The notes: generated from the letters alone by a model not told the origin. DNA of 12,759 nucleotides from Bifidobacterium breve (GCA_945907055.1 CAMDSG010000034.1:1-12759); one strand, 5' to 3'. Counted from the first letter of the stretch, positions 1 to 7,256 are shown. Made by a program: numbers and translations.

Positions 1-1
1 G

Positions 2-82
2 GGTCAAGTGCCGGGAGGTCGCGAGCTAATAGCGCATCTGCGTAGGGAGCGACTCGAGAGGCTGAGGGACGACTGGGCATAG
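2..82 (+). CDS. 3' end of an upstream gene (partial, product unknown)
   Basis: Frame 2 is open from the window edge to a TAG at 80-82 and encodes 26 residues rich in Arg, Glu and Leu (GGRELIAHLRRERLERLRDD is the core), typical of a charged C-terminal helix of a cytoplasmic protein. The other two plus frames hit stops earlier (43-45 and 27-32) and give low-complexity peptides, so this frame is the best candidate for a gene entering from the left. Too little is visible to name a family. It would be co-directional with the short ORF and the two GT-C genes that follow. Confidence 0.4.
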   Translation, partial: GQVPGGRELIAHLRRERLERLRDDWA

Positions 83-149
83 AGATGGCAGGTTACTAGC
101 GAAAACGAACCACTTTGACAGCAAATCCAACATCGCAGCGATCTCCAAT

Positions 150-368
150 GTGGGCTCTCAACCAATGCGCTCAGGCCCGAACTTTACGGCCGTATTTATG
201 GGCCTATTTATGGGCCTATTCATGGGCCTATTCATGGGCCTATTCATGGGCCTATTCATGGATGTATTTATGGCCTCGCACATGCCCGACTGGCGCGAAG
301 CCTTAGAATCCGTTGCTGCTGCCCATCATCTAAGCGATTGGCCCGTTTATTACTTGAGGGGAGGATAG
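150..368 (+). CDS. Short hydrophobic ORF with FMGL tandem repeat (hypothetical)
   Basis: A 72-residue reading frame starts at ATG 150 and stops at TAG 366-368, directly abutting the ATG of the next gene (TAGATG). Residues about 14-42 are a Phe-Met-Gly-Leu repeat produced by seven 12-bp DNA repeats; the stretch is hydrophobic and long enough for one membrane helix. A soluble tail follows (DWREALESVAAAHHLSDW...). No convincing Shine-Dalgarno precedes ATG 150, and every repeat unit supplies another in-frame ATG, so the true start is uncertain. I recognise no family. For it: the repeat keeps frame and the stop is coupled to the GT-C gene. Against it: short length, weak start, and a repeat that could simply be non-coding DNA expansion. 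Confidence 0.35.
   Translation: MGSQPMRSGPNFTAVFMGLFMGLFMGLFMGLFMGLFMDVFMASHMPDWREALESVAAAHHLSDWPVYYLRGG
192..275 (+). repeat. 12-bp tandem repeat, 7 units
   Basis: Seven consecutive 12-bp units run without gaps. Units 3-5 are identical (CTATTCATGGGC); units 1 and 2 carry ATTTATG in place of ATTCATG, unit 6 ends in GGAT, and unit 7 is GTATTTATGGCC. The identical centre and diverged edges are the usual pattern of slippage expansion. Since 12 is a multiple of three, copy-number change would not shift the frame of the ORF it lies in. Each unit contains an in-frame ATG. Confidence 0.95.
357..364 (+). promoter_or_regulatory. Ribosome binding site of the first GT-C gene
   Basis: AGGGGAGG lies 4 bases before ATG 369 (about 7 bases counted from the AGGGG core) and overlaps the last codons of the short upstream ORF. 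It fixes the GT-C start at 369 and allows translational coupling through the TAGATG junction. Confidence 0.7.
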
Positions 369-2243
369 ATGAGAGCCGATCAAGACGCTGCTGGGTCTCT
401 ATCTCCCTCTAGCTACCGAATGGGTGGCGCACGCGCTTGGTGCATGCAGCACCCCGTGCTCTCGTGGTCTGTGTTGTTCTCCGCAGTGTTCCTTGTGGCG
501 GGAGTATTCATATGGCGTCATGCTTGGTATCCAGTTCTTGATTTAGCAATGACTGAATTTCGAGTCAGAGACGTTGGGACTTCGCAGACTCCGCTGGTTG
601 GTCTCCCAGGGCGCATAGGTAATTTCCCGGACCAGGGGAGTCATCCGGGGCCGCTCTCATTCTTCGCATTGGCGATCGTCTATAAGTTGAGCGGATCAAG
701 TGCACATGGTCTCGAGTACGCAACTATTCTCCTCTCGCTCGCCGCAGTAATAACTGCACTTTGGTTGGCGAGGCGACGCGGTGGCCCTGCGATGGCATCA
801 GCAGTTGCTGCGGCCCTCGCTGTTGTGCTGTGGCGGTATGGCCCGCTACTTGTAACACAGCCTTGGAACCCTTATCTGCCGTTGCTCCCGTGGTTCGTAG
901 TCTTATTAGCAGCATGGTCGGTTTTAGATCGTGACCCAGTCGGCTGGCTTCCGTTCGCATTCTTTGGGGCACTATGCGCGCAGACACACATTCCATATGT
1001 TGGGTTGGTCGGCGGAGTCGGTCTTCTTATGGTCTCTGTAACAGTCGTTCGAACCCTGCGCGAATCTGGATCCCACTTGAAGGAGCTGCGATGGCTTGGC
1101 GGCGCAGCTCTGCTTTTTGTGGTGCTTTGGATCCCGCCGTTAGTCGACCAGATCTCGGGTCAACAAAATATCTCAATGATCATCAACTACTTCCGTACTC
1201 CTCCTGAGGCGGCCGTAGGTTTTGGCAATGGATTAAAAGTTTTGCTTGGTCACTTCGACCTGATTCACTGGGTTCAGCAGGGGAGTTACTCAAATCTTGT
1301 TACCGCCGGAACAGATGCGTCGAAGGGCTCGGCGTTAATTGGCTTGATTGTGCTCGCCGGTTGGATGACATCTGCAATCTTTGCGATCCGTAGGCGACTT
1401 AATCGCGTGATCCCGCTCCACGCCGTGGTTGGCTCTGCGATTCTTCTTGGGGCTATTTCTCTGAGTCGTGTATTTGGTGCTCTTTGGTATTACCTAAGTC
1501 TTTGGATGGTCAGCATTGTTGTTCTTTCAGTATTTGCTGCCGTCTGGAGTCTCTATGCCGTTCTGGTCCAAGCCGGTGTTGGTGGAGATGGCTTAGTTAG
1601 ATGGCGCAGTAGAGGGGTCTTGATAGTTGGGTTTGCCTCGCTCTCAGTTTTCACTGTTGCCTGTGTAGGCATTGATCCTCCAGAGGCAACTCTCTCTAGC
1701 CCCCTAGGGGTAATCGTCAATCGCCTAGATAGATCGCTCCGCACTGGCGTAGCGGGGGCGACAAGATCAGACCGTTTTGTAGTTACTTGGAACGATGCTC
1801 ATTACATAGGGTCACAGGGTTATGGCCTAGTCAATGAACTTGAGCGCCGAGGGTGGGACGTAGGGGTGCCGGATACGTGGCGTATCCCTGTAACTCGCCA
1901 ACGCGTGATTGGCGACAAGGCTGCAACGAAAGAATTACGCTTTGCCAGCGGGGGCTACCTGAGAGATTTACTTACCTCAGATCAGCCGGGAGTGACGCTG
2001 CTTGTGAAGTACGACTCGAGGTCAAGAGCGGAGCAGGCGACCTACAAAAGCGACCGCCGGAACCTAATTTCTTCGCTGCAAAGTCGCGGAGAAGACGAGG
2101 TTGCTAAGCAGGTTGATTCGAGTCTCTTCACTGCATCGCTTGCGCCTTCGCTTACACAGCGCGAAAAGAATTTGGTAGCGGGGATGCTGCGTCTGGGGCA
2201 ATCATCGGGCGTCTTAATGGTGCCAATAGGATTCAAGAGATGA
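369..2243 (+). CDS. GT-C-type multi-pass membrane glycosyltransferase (paralogue 1)
   Basis: A 624-residue integral membrane protein with about 11-12 hydrophobic segments between residues 33 and 435, followed by a soluble C-terminal domain (about 440-624). The layout matches the GT-C superfamily (PMT/ArnT/GT39-like), which uses polyprenyl-phosphate sugars as donors on the outer membrane face. The first external loop carries acidic residues (WYPVLDLAMTEF, D58 and E63), the usual place of the GT-C catalytic Asp. Other landmarks are SHPGPL (91-96), WNPY (166-169) and QTHIPY (205-210), which have counterparts in the next gene (NNPGPL, WQPH, QTHLSY). Start supported by a strong RBS. Its stop overlaps the next start (ATGA, 2240-2243), so the two are one operon. 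Acceptor and sugar cannot be read from sequence. The membrane-protein class is secure; glycosyltransferase activity is inferred from fold pattern and neighbours. Confidence 0.8.
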   Translation: MRADQDAAGSLSPSSYRMGGARAWCMQHPVLSWSVLFSAVFLVAGVFIWRHAWYPVLDLAMTEFRVRDVGTSQTPLVGLPGRIGNFPDQGSHPGPLSFFALAIVYKLSGSSAHGLEYATILLSLAAVITALWLARRRGGPAMASAVAAALAVVLWRYGPLLVTQPWNPYLPLLPWFVVLLAAWSVLDRDPVGWLPFAFFGALCAQTHIPYVGLVGGVGLLMVSVTVVRTLRESGSHLKELRWLGGAALLFVVLWIPPLVDQISGQQNISMIINYFRTPPEAAVGFGNGLKVLLGHFDLIHWVQQGSYSNLVTAGTDASKGSALIGLIVLAGWMTSAIFAIRRRLNRVIPLHAVVGSAILLGAISLSRVFGALWYYLSLWMVSIVVLSVFAAVWSLYAVLVQAGVGGDGLVRWRSRGVLIVGFASLSVFTVACVGIDPPEATLSSPLGVIVNRLDRSLRTGVAGATRSDRFVVTWNDAHYIGSQGYGLVNELERRGWDVGVPDTWRIPVTRQRVIGDKAATKELRFASGGYLRDLLTSDQPGVTLLVKYDSRSRAEQATYKSDRRNLISSLQSRGEDEVAKQVDSSLFTASLAPSLTQREKNLVAGMLRLGQSSGVLMVPIGFKR

Positions 2244-4126
2244 ATGGAATCAATCAGAGCGTTGAAGAATCTAGGCTTGTTAACGAAAATTCTGGAACAA
2301 GGCCTGAGAGATTTCTGACTTGGGTGCGCTCTTATCGATTTGAGATCGCTCTTGGATTGATCGCTCTAGTCCCAATAGTTGTTGCAGTTGTCCGAGCTGT
2401 GCTCTCGGGCTACACGCCTATTGGAGACGATGGTTTGCTGCTCCTTCGGAGTCGGGATGTGTTTACTTCTAATCATCCTTGGCTAGGAACGTGGTCATCG
2501 TCTTCGCTATCGCTTGGGGTAGCAGTAAATAATCCGGGCCCTCTGTTATTTGATCTGATGTCCGTTCCAGTCCGAGTTTTCGGATCAGGTAACGGCATGG
2601 CAATTGGTGTGGGCTTGCTTAATGCTTCTTGCATCATCGCTGCTGCAATTATGGCCCATCGGGTCGGCGGAAGAGTTGCTTATTTGCTCCTGTTGCTCGT
2701 GACAGCGATTCTCGCATCCTCAATGGGAAGCGAGTTGATTTTTGATGTTTGGCAACCGCACTCTTTAGTGTTCCCATTTTTTCTCCTGATAATCCTTGCA
2801 TGGGCAATCGCAGAAGGTCATGTTTTTGCACTTCCATGGGCAGTTGCAGTGGCGTCTCTATTGATTCAGACCCACCTCTCCTATGTTTACATTGCACCTG
2901 CGACGATTGCATTCGGCCTGATTCTCTATATGGCTACTTCTCATTTCGCATGGCGAAGATTAAAAAGTCCTTTGGTAATAGGTGTCGTAGTTGCAGGGCT
3001 GTTATGGGCGCAGTCGCTGTGGCAGCAGGTACATGGCCCAGGCGATAGCAATTTGGATCGGCTCGTTGATGCTGCCTCCGGAAAATATGGATCAACTGAA
3101 GCGATCGGGTTAACTTTGGCAACGCGCCTTGTTGGATCAGTAGTAGCGCTCCCGCCTTGGTTTCTTCGGCCGTCATTTGCAAATACGATTCCAGCGGTCC
3201 GCCTATTTGACGAGAATGGAGCACGGCTCCCAATCTCTGGTCTGCCAAGTGCTGCGCTTTCAACCATAGTTTTGGCCTTCGTAATCGGATTACTGCTACT
3301 CGCCGCCATCAAGAGTAAAGGATTCGGTAAAAAGACGCAGCGCTCTGCCGTTATCCTTGCCCTTGCTTTAATTATTACAGCGATTTGCGCACTGGCCGTC
3401 ATGCCCGTCGGAGCGATAGGGCTAGCGGCCCACCAAATGCGTTGGCTGTGGCCGATAGCAGCCTTCGCTGCGTTTTCGCTCGCAATGTGCGCAGTTGTGA
3501 TGATCGCTCACGATAGGTATACGCCATTAGCAATTTCGGTGATGATCTGCATGGTAAGCCTGCTCAATATTCCTACGTATGTAGTACTCGCAGGGCAGAC
3601 CGCAGATCGCGAAGCCACTTCAAGCGTCAAAAAGATGATCAGTCAGCTAGATGTGTTGAAGGGCAAAGGAACCCTACTTTTTGATCTTGAGCCTCTGCAG
3701 TTTGCAGAGCCCTACAGCGGACCCCTAATCGCAGGACTGGCTGAGAAGAACATTCCCTTTGTTGCAATTGATGAGGGGTTCGTGCACCAAATAGGAGAGG
3801 GCCGTCGCTATCGCTGTTATCTATCGCCTGGGAGCCCTGCGGGCTGCGGCGTGAAGTATTGGTTCACAGTTGTGAACGGGGACGCGGCATACAACCCGCC
3901 TTCTGTATGGTCGAGAGCGATCTTTGTTCCGGGCCTAACCCCTTTAGAAGTTAAGCGTTTCAAAGCACTAGGTGAACAACTGCGCCTCGCTGGAGTTCCA
4001 TTCAGCAAGTTTGGTGCCCCAGAATTCGTTCCTGACCGTTATAAGAAAGATGCATTGCAATTTCAGAAATGGCAGCGCGCCTATGACCGCAATTCGGTAG
4101 CAGTATTATTGCGGCTAGCGCCTTAA
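2240..4126 (+). CDS. GT-C-type multi-pass membrane glycosyltransferase (paralogue 2)
   Basis: A 628-residue membrane protein, paralogous to the preceding gene. A cytoplasmic N-terminus (1-33) is followed by a first helix (about 35-56) and an external loop with GDDG (D63, D64), the likely catalytic acidic pair of a GT-C enzyme. Shared landmarks are NNPGPL (97-102), WQPH (170-173) and QTHLSY (209-214). Many further hydrophobic segments run to about residue 450, then a soluble C-terminal domain ends in AYDRNSVAVLLRLAP. Translation is probably coupled to the upstream gene by the ATGA overlap. The 3' end converges with the broken GT2 on the other strand and overlaps it by 12 bases (4115-4126), leaving no room for a terminator. 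The same C-terminal signature recurs as a remnant at about 5625-5741. Substrate unknown. Confidence 0.8.
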   Translation: MNGINQSVEESRLVNENSGTRPERFLTWVRSYRFEIALGLIALVPIVVAVVRAVLSGYTPIGDDGLLLLRSRDVFTSNHPWLGTWSSSSLSLGVAVNNPGPLLFDLMSVPVRVFGSGNGMAIGVGLLNASCIIAAAIMAHRVGGRVAYLLLLLVTAILASSMGSELIFDVWQPHSLVFPFFLLIILAWAIAEGHVFALPWAVAVASLLIQTHLSYVYIAPATIAFGLILYMATSHFAWRRLKSPLVIGVVVAGLLWAQSLWQQVHGPGDSNLDRLVDAASGKYGSTEAIGLTLATRLVGSVVALPPWFLRPSFANTIPAVRLFDENGARLPISGLPSAALSTIVLAFVIGLLLLAAIKSKGFGKKTQRSAVILALALIITAICALAVMPVGAIGLAAHQMRWLWPIAAFAAFSLAMCAVVMIAHDRYTPLAISVMICMVSLLNIPTYVVLAGQTADREATSSVKKMISQLDVLKGKGTLLFDLEPLQFAEPYSGPLIAGLAEKNIPFVAIDEGFVHQIGEGRRYRCYLSPGSPAGCGVKYWFTVVNGDAAYNPPSVWSRAIFVPGLTPLEVKRFKALGEQLRLAGVPFSKFGAPEFVPDRYKKDALQFQKWQRAYDRNSVAVLLRLAP

Positions 4127-4848
4127 ATCGCGACGGATTAGCGCAAGGTCAATCAAGGTTCGGAGCCCTGAATTAAGTGTGATTTTGCTCCCGCCAACGT
4201 CTTGCCAAGCATTCAGGGGAACCTCGCGCATTTGAGTCTCTTCGATTCCAGATTTGAGAAGTCTTCCGATTATCTCAACATCGAATCCCCAGCGACTGCG
4301 AAATCTGCGCCCTAGTGTCGATCTGAGCGCATCGCACTCGCGAAACCACTTTGCTCCACACTGTGTGTCGCATACGCCAATGCCCAAGATTGATCCACTT
4401 ATTGTCGCAAAAATTCTGCCTACGTAGTGCCTCATCGCTGAGCGACGGATGGCATGCCCAAGGAGGAGAACTCGAGAGCCGATGACCACAAAATTATCAG
4501 GGTGCTTATAAGTAATGGCGAGTAGTCGAACGACCTCTTCTGGGGAGTAGCGAAGTCTGCATCGCAGTACCCGACTATCTGCGCGCCGTTCCCTAATGCC
4601 ACGTTGAGGCCGTGACGAACTGCCTCTGCTTTGCCGCCATTTTTTTTAATTCTTAAAACTGATGCTGCAGATACGTTAGTTGTTAGTTTTTCGAGCATAT
4701 TTGCCGTGTCGTCGGTCGAGCCATCGTCGACAAAAAGTACCTCTGTCTTTAAGTCAAGAGCAGAGAGCCCATCAAAAAGGCTTTTCAGAGCGCCGTGATT
4801 GATACGCCTGCTTTCGTTAAAGCAAGGAATGACAAGTATTGATTTCAT
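4115..4848 (-). pseudogene. Frameshifted DPM1-like family 2 glycosyltransferase (duplicate copy)
   Basis: This is a diverged copy of the intact GT2 at 5724-6464. Reading leftward from ATG 4848 it encodes MKSILVIPCFNE, VLFVDDGSTDDT, GKAEAVR and CDADFATP, then loses frame. A second frame picks up with VVIGSRV, RHYVGR, DTQCGAKWF and SRWGFDVE, ending at TAG 4115-4117. The break is the GGGG run at 4542-4545 (CCCC in the coding sense). One added base gives TPPEEVVRLLA, matching TPPEEILRLIS in the paralogue. The span is 734 bases; with that base it becomes 735, i.e. 244 residues, aligning without gaps to the 246-residue paralogue. All catalytic motifs survive on one side or the other of the break. 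The start overlaps the upstream methyltransferase stop (ATGA), as in the intact copy. The lesion could be real or a homopolymer consensus error. Confidence 0.85.
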
Positions 4849-5588
4849 TGAGTTACCAATGGTCTGCAGACTGCCCAGACTGAGAGACCTGGAATGTTTA
4901 GATGATGCTGTGCTGCCCAACGCCCAAGCCATGCATCAAACTGCAGCGCTCCTGTAACTGACCTGGTTACAGGCTTTCCATGGCTCCACGCTCCGATTCC
5001 CTGCTCCGAATCGCGACGGCCCATGTGCTCTAGAGCAACCTGCACGAAGCGTGGTGCAAGAAGAGAAGAGAAGAGAGGCCCCGACTCTAGAACCTTAAAA
5101 TTTTTGCCAAGGATGGAGAGAAGGTCAATCCTTCAGTAGCGACGTTCGTGGCCGAGAGCCGTGGCATGGTCTGAGAAGAGTCTTGGATGAGCAGGGACGC
5201 TGATCACCAGTCTCCCGTTTTTTCCAACCAGGGGTACCAACTCGTCGCGCAGGAATCCTGCGTCGTCAGGAATATGTTCAAGAACATCTAAAAGGGTCAC
5301 GAGCCCTTCTGATTCATTCGGGCGAGAAATACTGCGAATTACTCGCTCAGGGAGGTCAGCTTCTAGGTCGTCGGGTGAGTAGTTGATATCCCAACACGTA
5401 ACAGTTGCGCTGCTAGGGAGCAACGGCAGAAGTTCTTGAGCGAACCAGCCATCGCCGGCTCCTACATCTACGAGGCTTGTGAGTGTTGAGAGCTCGACAT
5501 GGGACTGAATCAACTCTGCAAAAAATTTGGCTCGCACTATTTGCCACGGGTGGCGTTGATTCCCGTCACCGCGTTCTCTGAGGTCCAC
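4845..5588 (-). pseudogene. SAM-dependent methyltransferase with internal TGA (duplicate copy)
   Basis: A diverged copy of the methyltransferase at 6461-7234. From GTG 5588 it encodes MDLRERG..., the SAM-binding motif LVDVGAGDGWF, CWDINY, TLLDVLEHIP and ALGHERRY, then hits TGA at 5133-5135. Downstream the same frame continues with recognisable family sequence (RIDLLSILGKNF, PLFSSLLAPR, EQGIGAWSHGK, IPGLSVWAVCRPL) to TGA 4845-4847. In the paralogue the codon at the stop is AAG (Lys, HERRYKRNELL), so one substitution seems to have created the nonsense codon; no indel is needed. The truncated 151-residue product would retain the SAM site but lose the C-terminal third. Start codon is GTG where the intact copy has ATG, with weak Shine-Dalgarno AGGG 7 bases upstream. 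Nonsense here should also reduce coupled translation of the downstream GT2. Confidence 0.85.
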
Positions 5589-5605
5589 TCGCTAACCCTA
5601 GCGAG
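5588..5605 (-). promoter_or_regulatory. Hairpin at the start codon of the broken methyltransferase
   Basis: A perfect 7-bp inverted repeat (CTCGCTA / TAGCGAG) with a 4-base loop abuts the GTG start. On the transcript the AGGG Shine-Dalgarno-like bases lie at the top of the stem and in the loop, and the first base of GTG closes the stem. The aligned sequence before the intact copy (TCGCTAAAGTCTGCGC) lacks the full stem. The structure is visible; a regulatory role is speculation. Confidence 0.3.
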
Positions 5606-5624
5606 CGGAGCGAAGCGCGACTTT

Positions 5625-5741
5625 CAAGGCATGCTGATCGCTAAACACTCGCAAGATAGAGAAAAAGCAGAGAGATATGCCGACTTAAGGCGAGCGCTTG
5701 TATACGGATCGGTCTCGGTTTTCCTAACTCCAGCGCCTTAG
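5625..5741 (+). pseudogene. 3' remnant of a GT-C glycosyltransferase gene
   Basis: The gap between the two methyltransferase/GT2 copies is open on the plus strand and ends in ALVYGSVSVFLTPAP then TAG (5739-5741), resembling the end of the full GT-C gene, AYDRNSVAVLLRLAP then TAA. A charged segment precedes both. The stop converges on the intact GT2 with an 18-base overlap; the full GT-C gene overlaps the broken GT2 by 12 bases. The 6-base difference equals the two extra codons (Trp, Ser) at the end of the intact GT2, so the two GT-C stops sit at exactly homologous positions. No start or membrane part remains. Left boundary is approximate. The best explanation is a duplication scar; similarity over about 35 residues is modest (roughly a quarter to a third identical by eye). 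Confidence 0.55.
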
Positions 5742-6464
5742 GTATCGCCTGATCTTTGCAAGTTCTATGAACGTCAAGAGCCCTGAAGTAATAGTTACCT
5801 TGCTCCCCTCGACGTCTGCCCAGGTATCTAGGGGCACCTCTCGAAACTCTTCAATGGTGACGCCTGAACGAAGAAGCCGGCCAAAGATCTCGACATCGAA
5901 ACCCCACCTGCTTACAAACGGCTCATGGAGAGTCTTGCGCAATGCATCTGAAACGTGGAACCACTTGGCTCCACACTGTGTGTCGTAGATGCCAATTCCA
6001 AGAATCGCTCCACTCAACGTAGCGAAGAGGCGACCAACATAATGTCGAGAGTGCGAGCGCTTGATCGCGTACCCAGCAAGCGCAACTCTCGATCCAATTA
6101 TTGCTTCGTATTCGGGATGGTCCTTTGCATAGGAGATGAGGCGGAGAATCTCCTCCGGTGGCGTAGCAAAGTCAGCGTCGCAGTACCCAACTATCTCAGC
6201 ACCATCAGCGATCGAGCGGTTTAGGCCTTCGCGAACTGCCTCTGCCTTTCCTACGTTCTTGGGTAGATGTAGGAAGGAGATCTGAGAGTTGGAGTTCGAG
6301 AGCCCCTGGAGCATCGCGGCTGTCTGATCAGTAGATCCGTCGTCAACAAATAGAACTGTTGTCTCGGGCTCGACGCTCATGAGCCCCTGCATTAGGCGAT
6401 TAACCAAGAGTAGGTCTAGGCGGTCATGCTCGTTGTAGCAGGGAATCACTACTGCAAGTTTCAT
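5724..6464 (-). CDS. Family 2 glycosyltransferase, DPM1/polyprenyl-phosphate sugar synthase-like
   Basis: A soluble GT-A-fold glycosyltransferase of 246 residues that probably moves a hexose from a nucleotide sugar to polyprenyl phosphate at the inner membrane face, supplying donor to a GT-C enzyme. Visible motifs: VIPCYNE (6-12), VLFVDDGSTD (37-46), GKAEAVR (72-78), the metal-binding DAD (96-98, CDADFATP), RSHSRHYVGR (136-145), DTQCGAKWF (161-169), SRWGFDVE (185-192). These are typical of the ALG5/DPM1 group; there are no C-terminal membrane helices. An in-frame ATG lies 24 codons upstream (6536), but that segment overlaps the methyltransferase end and is not homologous to GT2s. ATG 6464 begins the family motif and overlaps the methyltransferase stop as ATGA (6461-6464). 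The sugar (glucose or mannose) cannot be decided. Confidence 0.88.
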   Translation of the reverse strand: MKLAVVIPCYNEHDRLDLLLVNRLMQGLMSVEPETTVLFVDDGSTDQTAAMLQGLSNSNSQISFLHLPKNVGKAEAVREGLNRSIADGAEIVGYCDADFATPPEEILRLISYAKDHPEYEAIIGSRVALAGYAIKRSHSRHYVGRLFATLSGAILGIGIYDTQCGAKWFHVSDALRKTLHEPFVSRWGFDVEIFGRLLRSGVTIEEFREVPLDTWADVEGSKVTITSGLLTFIELAKIRRYLRRWS

Positions 6465-7234
6465 GCTGCTCCAAGTGGTCTGCAGACTGCCCACACCGAT
6501 AGTCCTGGAATCTTGATGTGGTGCCGAGCTGACCATCTACCGAGTCGGGCGTCGAGGGCCAGAGCCCCCCTAACGGAGTTTGTTACGAACTTGCCGTGAT
6601 CCCATCCCCCGATACCCTGTTCTCCGGAGTCTCGGCCGAGTCTCTCTAGTGATACCTGTATGGCGCGAGGAGCGAGGAGGGAAGTGAATAGCGGACCAGA
6701 CTCGATCACATTGAAATTCTCGGAGACTCGAGCGAGTAACTCGTTGCGCTTATAACGTCGCTCATGACCTAATGCCGTGTCGTGATCCGAGAAGAGTTGA
6801 GGGTGCGCGGGCACGCTGATAATCAATGTCCCGTTATCTCCAACAAGTGGAACAAGTTCGTCACGTAGGAATCCCCGATCATCAGGGATGTGCTCAAGAA
6901 CATCAAGCAATGTCACTAGCCGACCGTGCTCTGATCCATCGATAGGAGAGGCGCTCGTATCGAGAGGTCTAGTAGTTGTGCGGACTACCCGCTCCGGAAG
7001 CGCCGCTGCGAGGTCCTCGGATGAGTAATTGATGTCCCAGCACGTAACGGTTGCTGAGAGTGGAAGCATTGGCAGAAGTTCTTGAGCGAACCATCCATCA
7101 CCAGCCCCTACATCCACTAGGTCCGAGAGTCTTGATAGATCAACATGGGATTGAATCAAATCTCTGAAGAACTGAGCGCGCACAAGTTCCCACGGGTGTC
7201 GTGCTTCTCCGGCTCCACGTTCGCTGAGATCCAT
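6461..7234 (-). CDS. Class I SAM-dependent methyltransferase
   Basis: A 257-residue methyltransferase of the Methyltransf_11/23 type. Residues 40-47 (VDVGAGDG) form the SAM-binding glycine loop, D67 in CWDINY is the acidic residue ending strand 2, and TLLDVLEHIPDD (108-119) is the post-motif strand. VPAHPQLFSDHD (141-152) with LGHERRY (155-161) is characteristic of a subfamily often found beside envelope-glycan genes. ATG 7234 starts 22 bases after the acyltransferase stop, without a clear Shine-Dalgarno, and its stop overlaps the GT2 start, so it belongs to the leftward operon. It is the intact member of a duplicated pair and is 10 residues longer than the broken copy because of an insertion at about residues 91-104. 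The substrate is probably a sugar or a lipid-linked intermediate; that is inferred from neighbours only. Confidence 0.87.
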   Translation of the reverse strand: MDLSERGAGEARHPWELVRAQFFRDLIQSHVDLSRLSDLVDVGAGDGWFAQELLPMLPLSATVTCWDINYSSEDLAAALPERVVRTTTRPLDTSASPIDGSEHGRLVTLLDVLEHIPDDRGFLRDELVPLVGDNGTLIISVPAHPQLFSDHDTALGHERRYKRNELLARVSENFNVIESGPLFTSLLAPRAIQVSLERLGRDSGEQGIGGWDHGKFVTNSVRGALALDARLGRWSARHHIKIPGLSVWAVCRPLGAA

Positions 7235-7256
7235 GCGCAGACTTTAGCGACGATTC

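Noticed and set aside
115..120. TTGACA as the -35 of a promoter for the short ORF
   Set aside because: A perfect -35 hexamer, but 16-18 bases downstream there is no TATAAT-like element (GCGATC instead).
192..275. CRISPR array
   Set aside because: Units are 12 bp and directly adjacent without spacers.
2941..3402. A 153-codon open frame antisense to the second GT-C gene
   Set aside because: It is complementary to a membrane-protein gene with continuous family landmarks, has no RBS or recognisable domain.
4115..4932. Two separate small genes in place of one GT2
   Set aside because: The two open frames encode consecutive halves of one GT2 and overlap exactly at the G run; neither half could be a full enzyme.
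5058..5077. AAGAG pentanucleotide repeat as a phase-variation tract
   Set aside because: It encodes the conserved peptide LFSSLLAP, which the intact paralogue also has with different codons, and the frame is not shifted there.
5133..5135. TGA recoded as selenocysteine or another amino acid
   Set aside because: The paralogue has Lys, not Cys, at this site; no selenocysteine-type stem-loop was noticed; TGA is used as an ordinary stop for the first GT-C gene and both methyltransferases.
6465..6536. ATG 6536 as start of the intact GT2
   Set aside because: The 24 extra residues are antiframe sequence of the methyltransferase end; ATG 6464 begins directly at the VIPCYNE region and has the ATGA overlap also seen in the duplicate.
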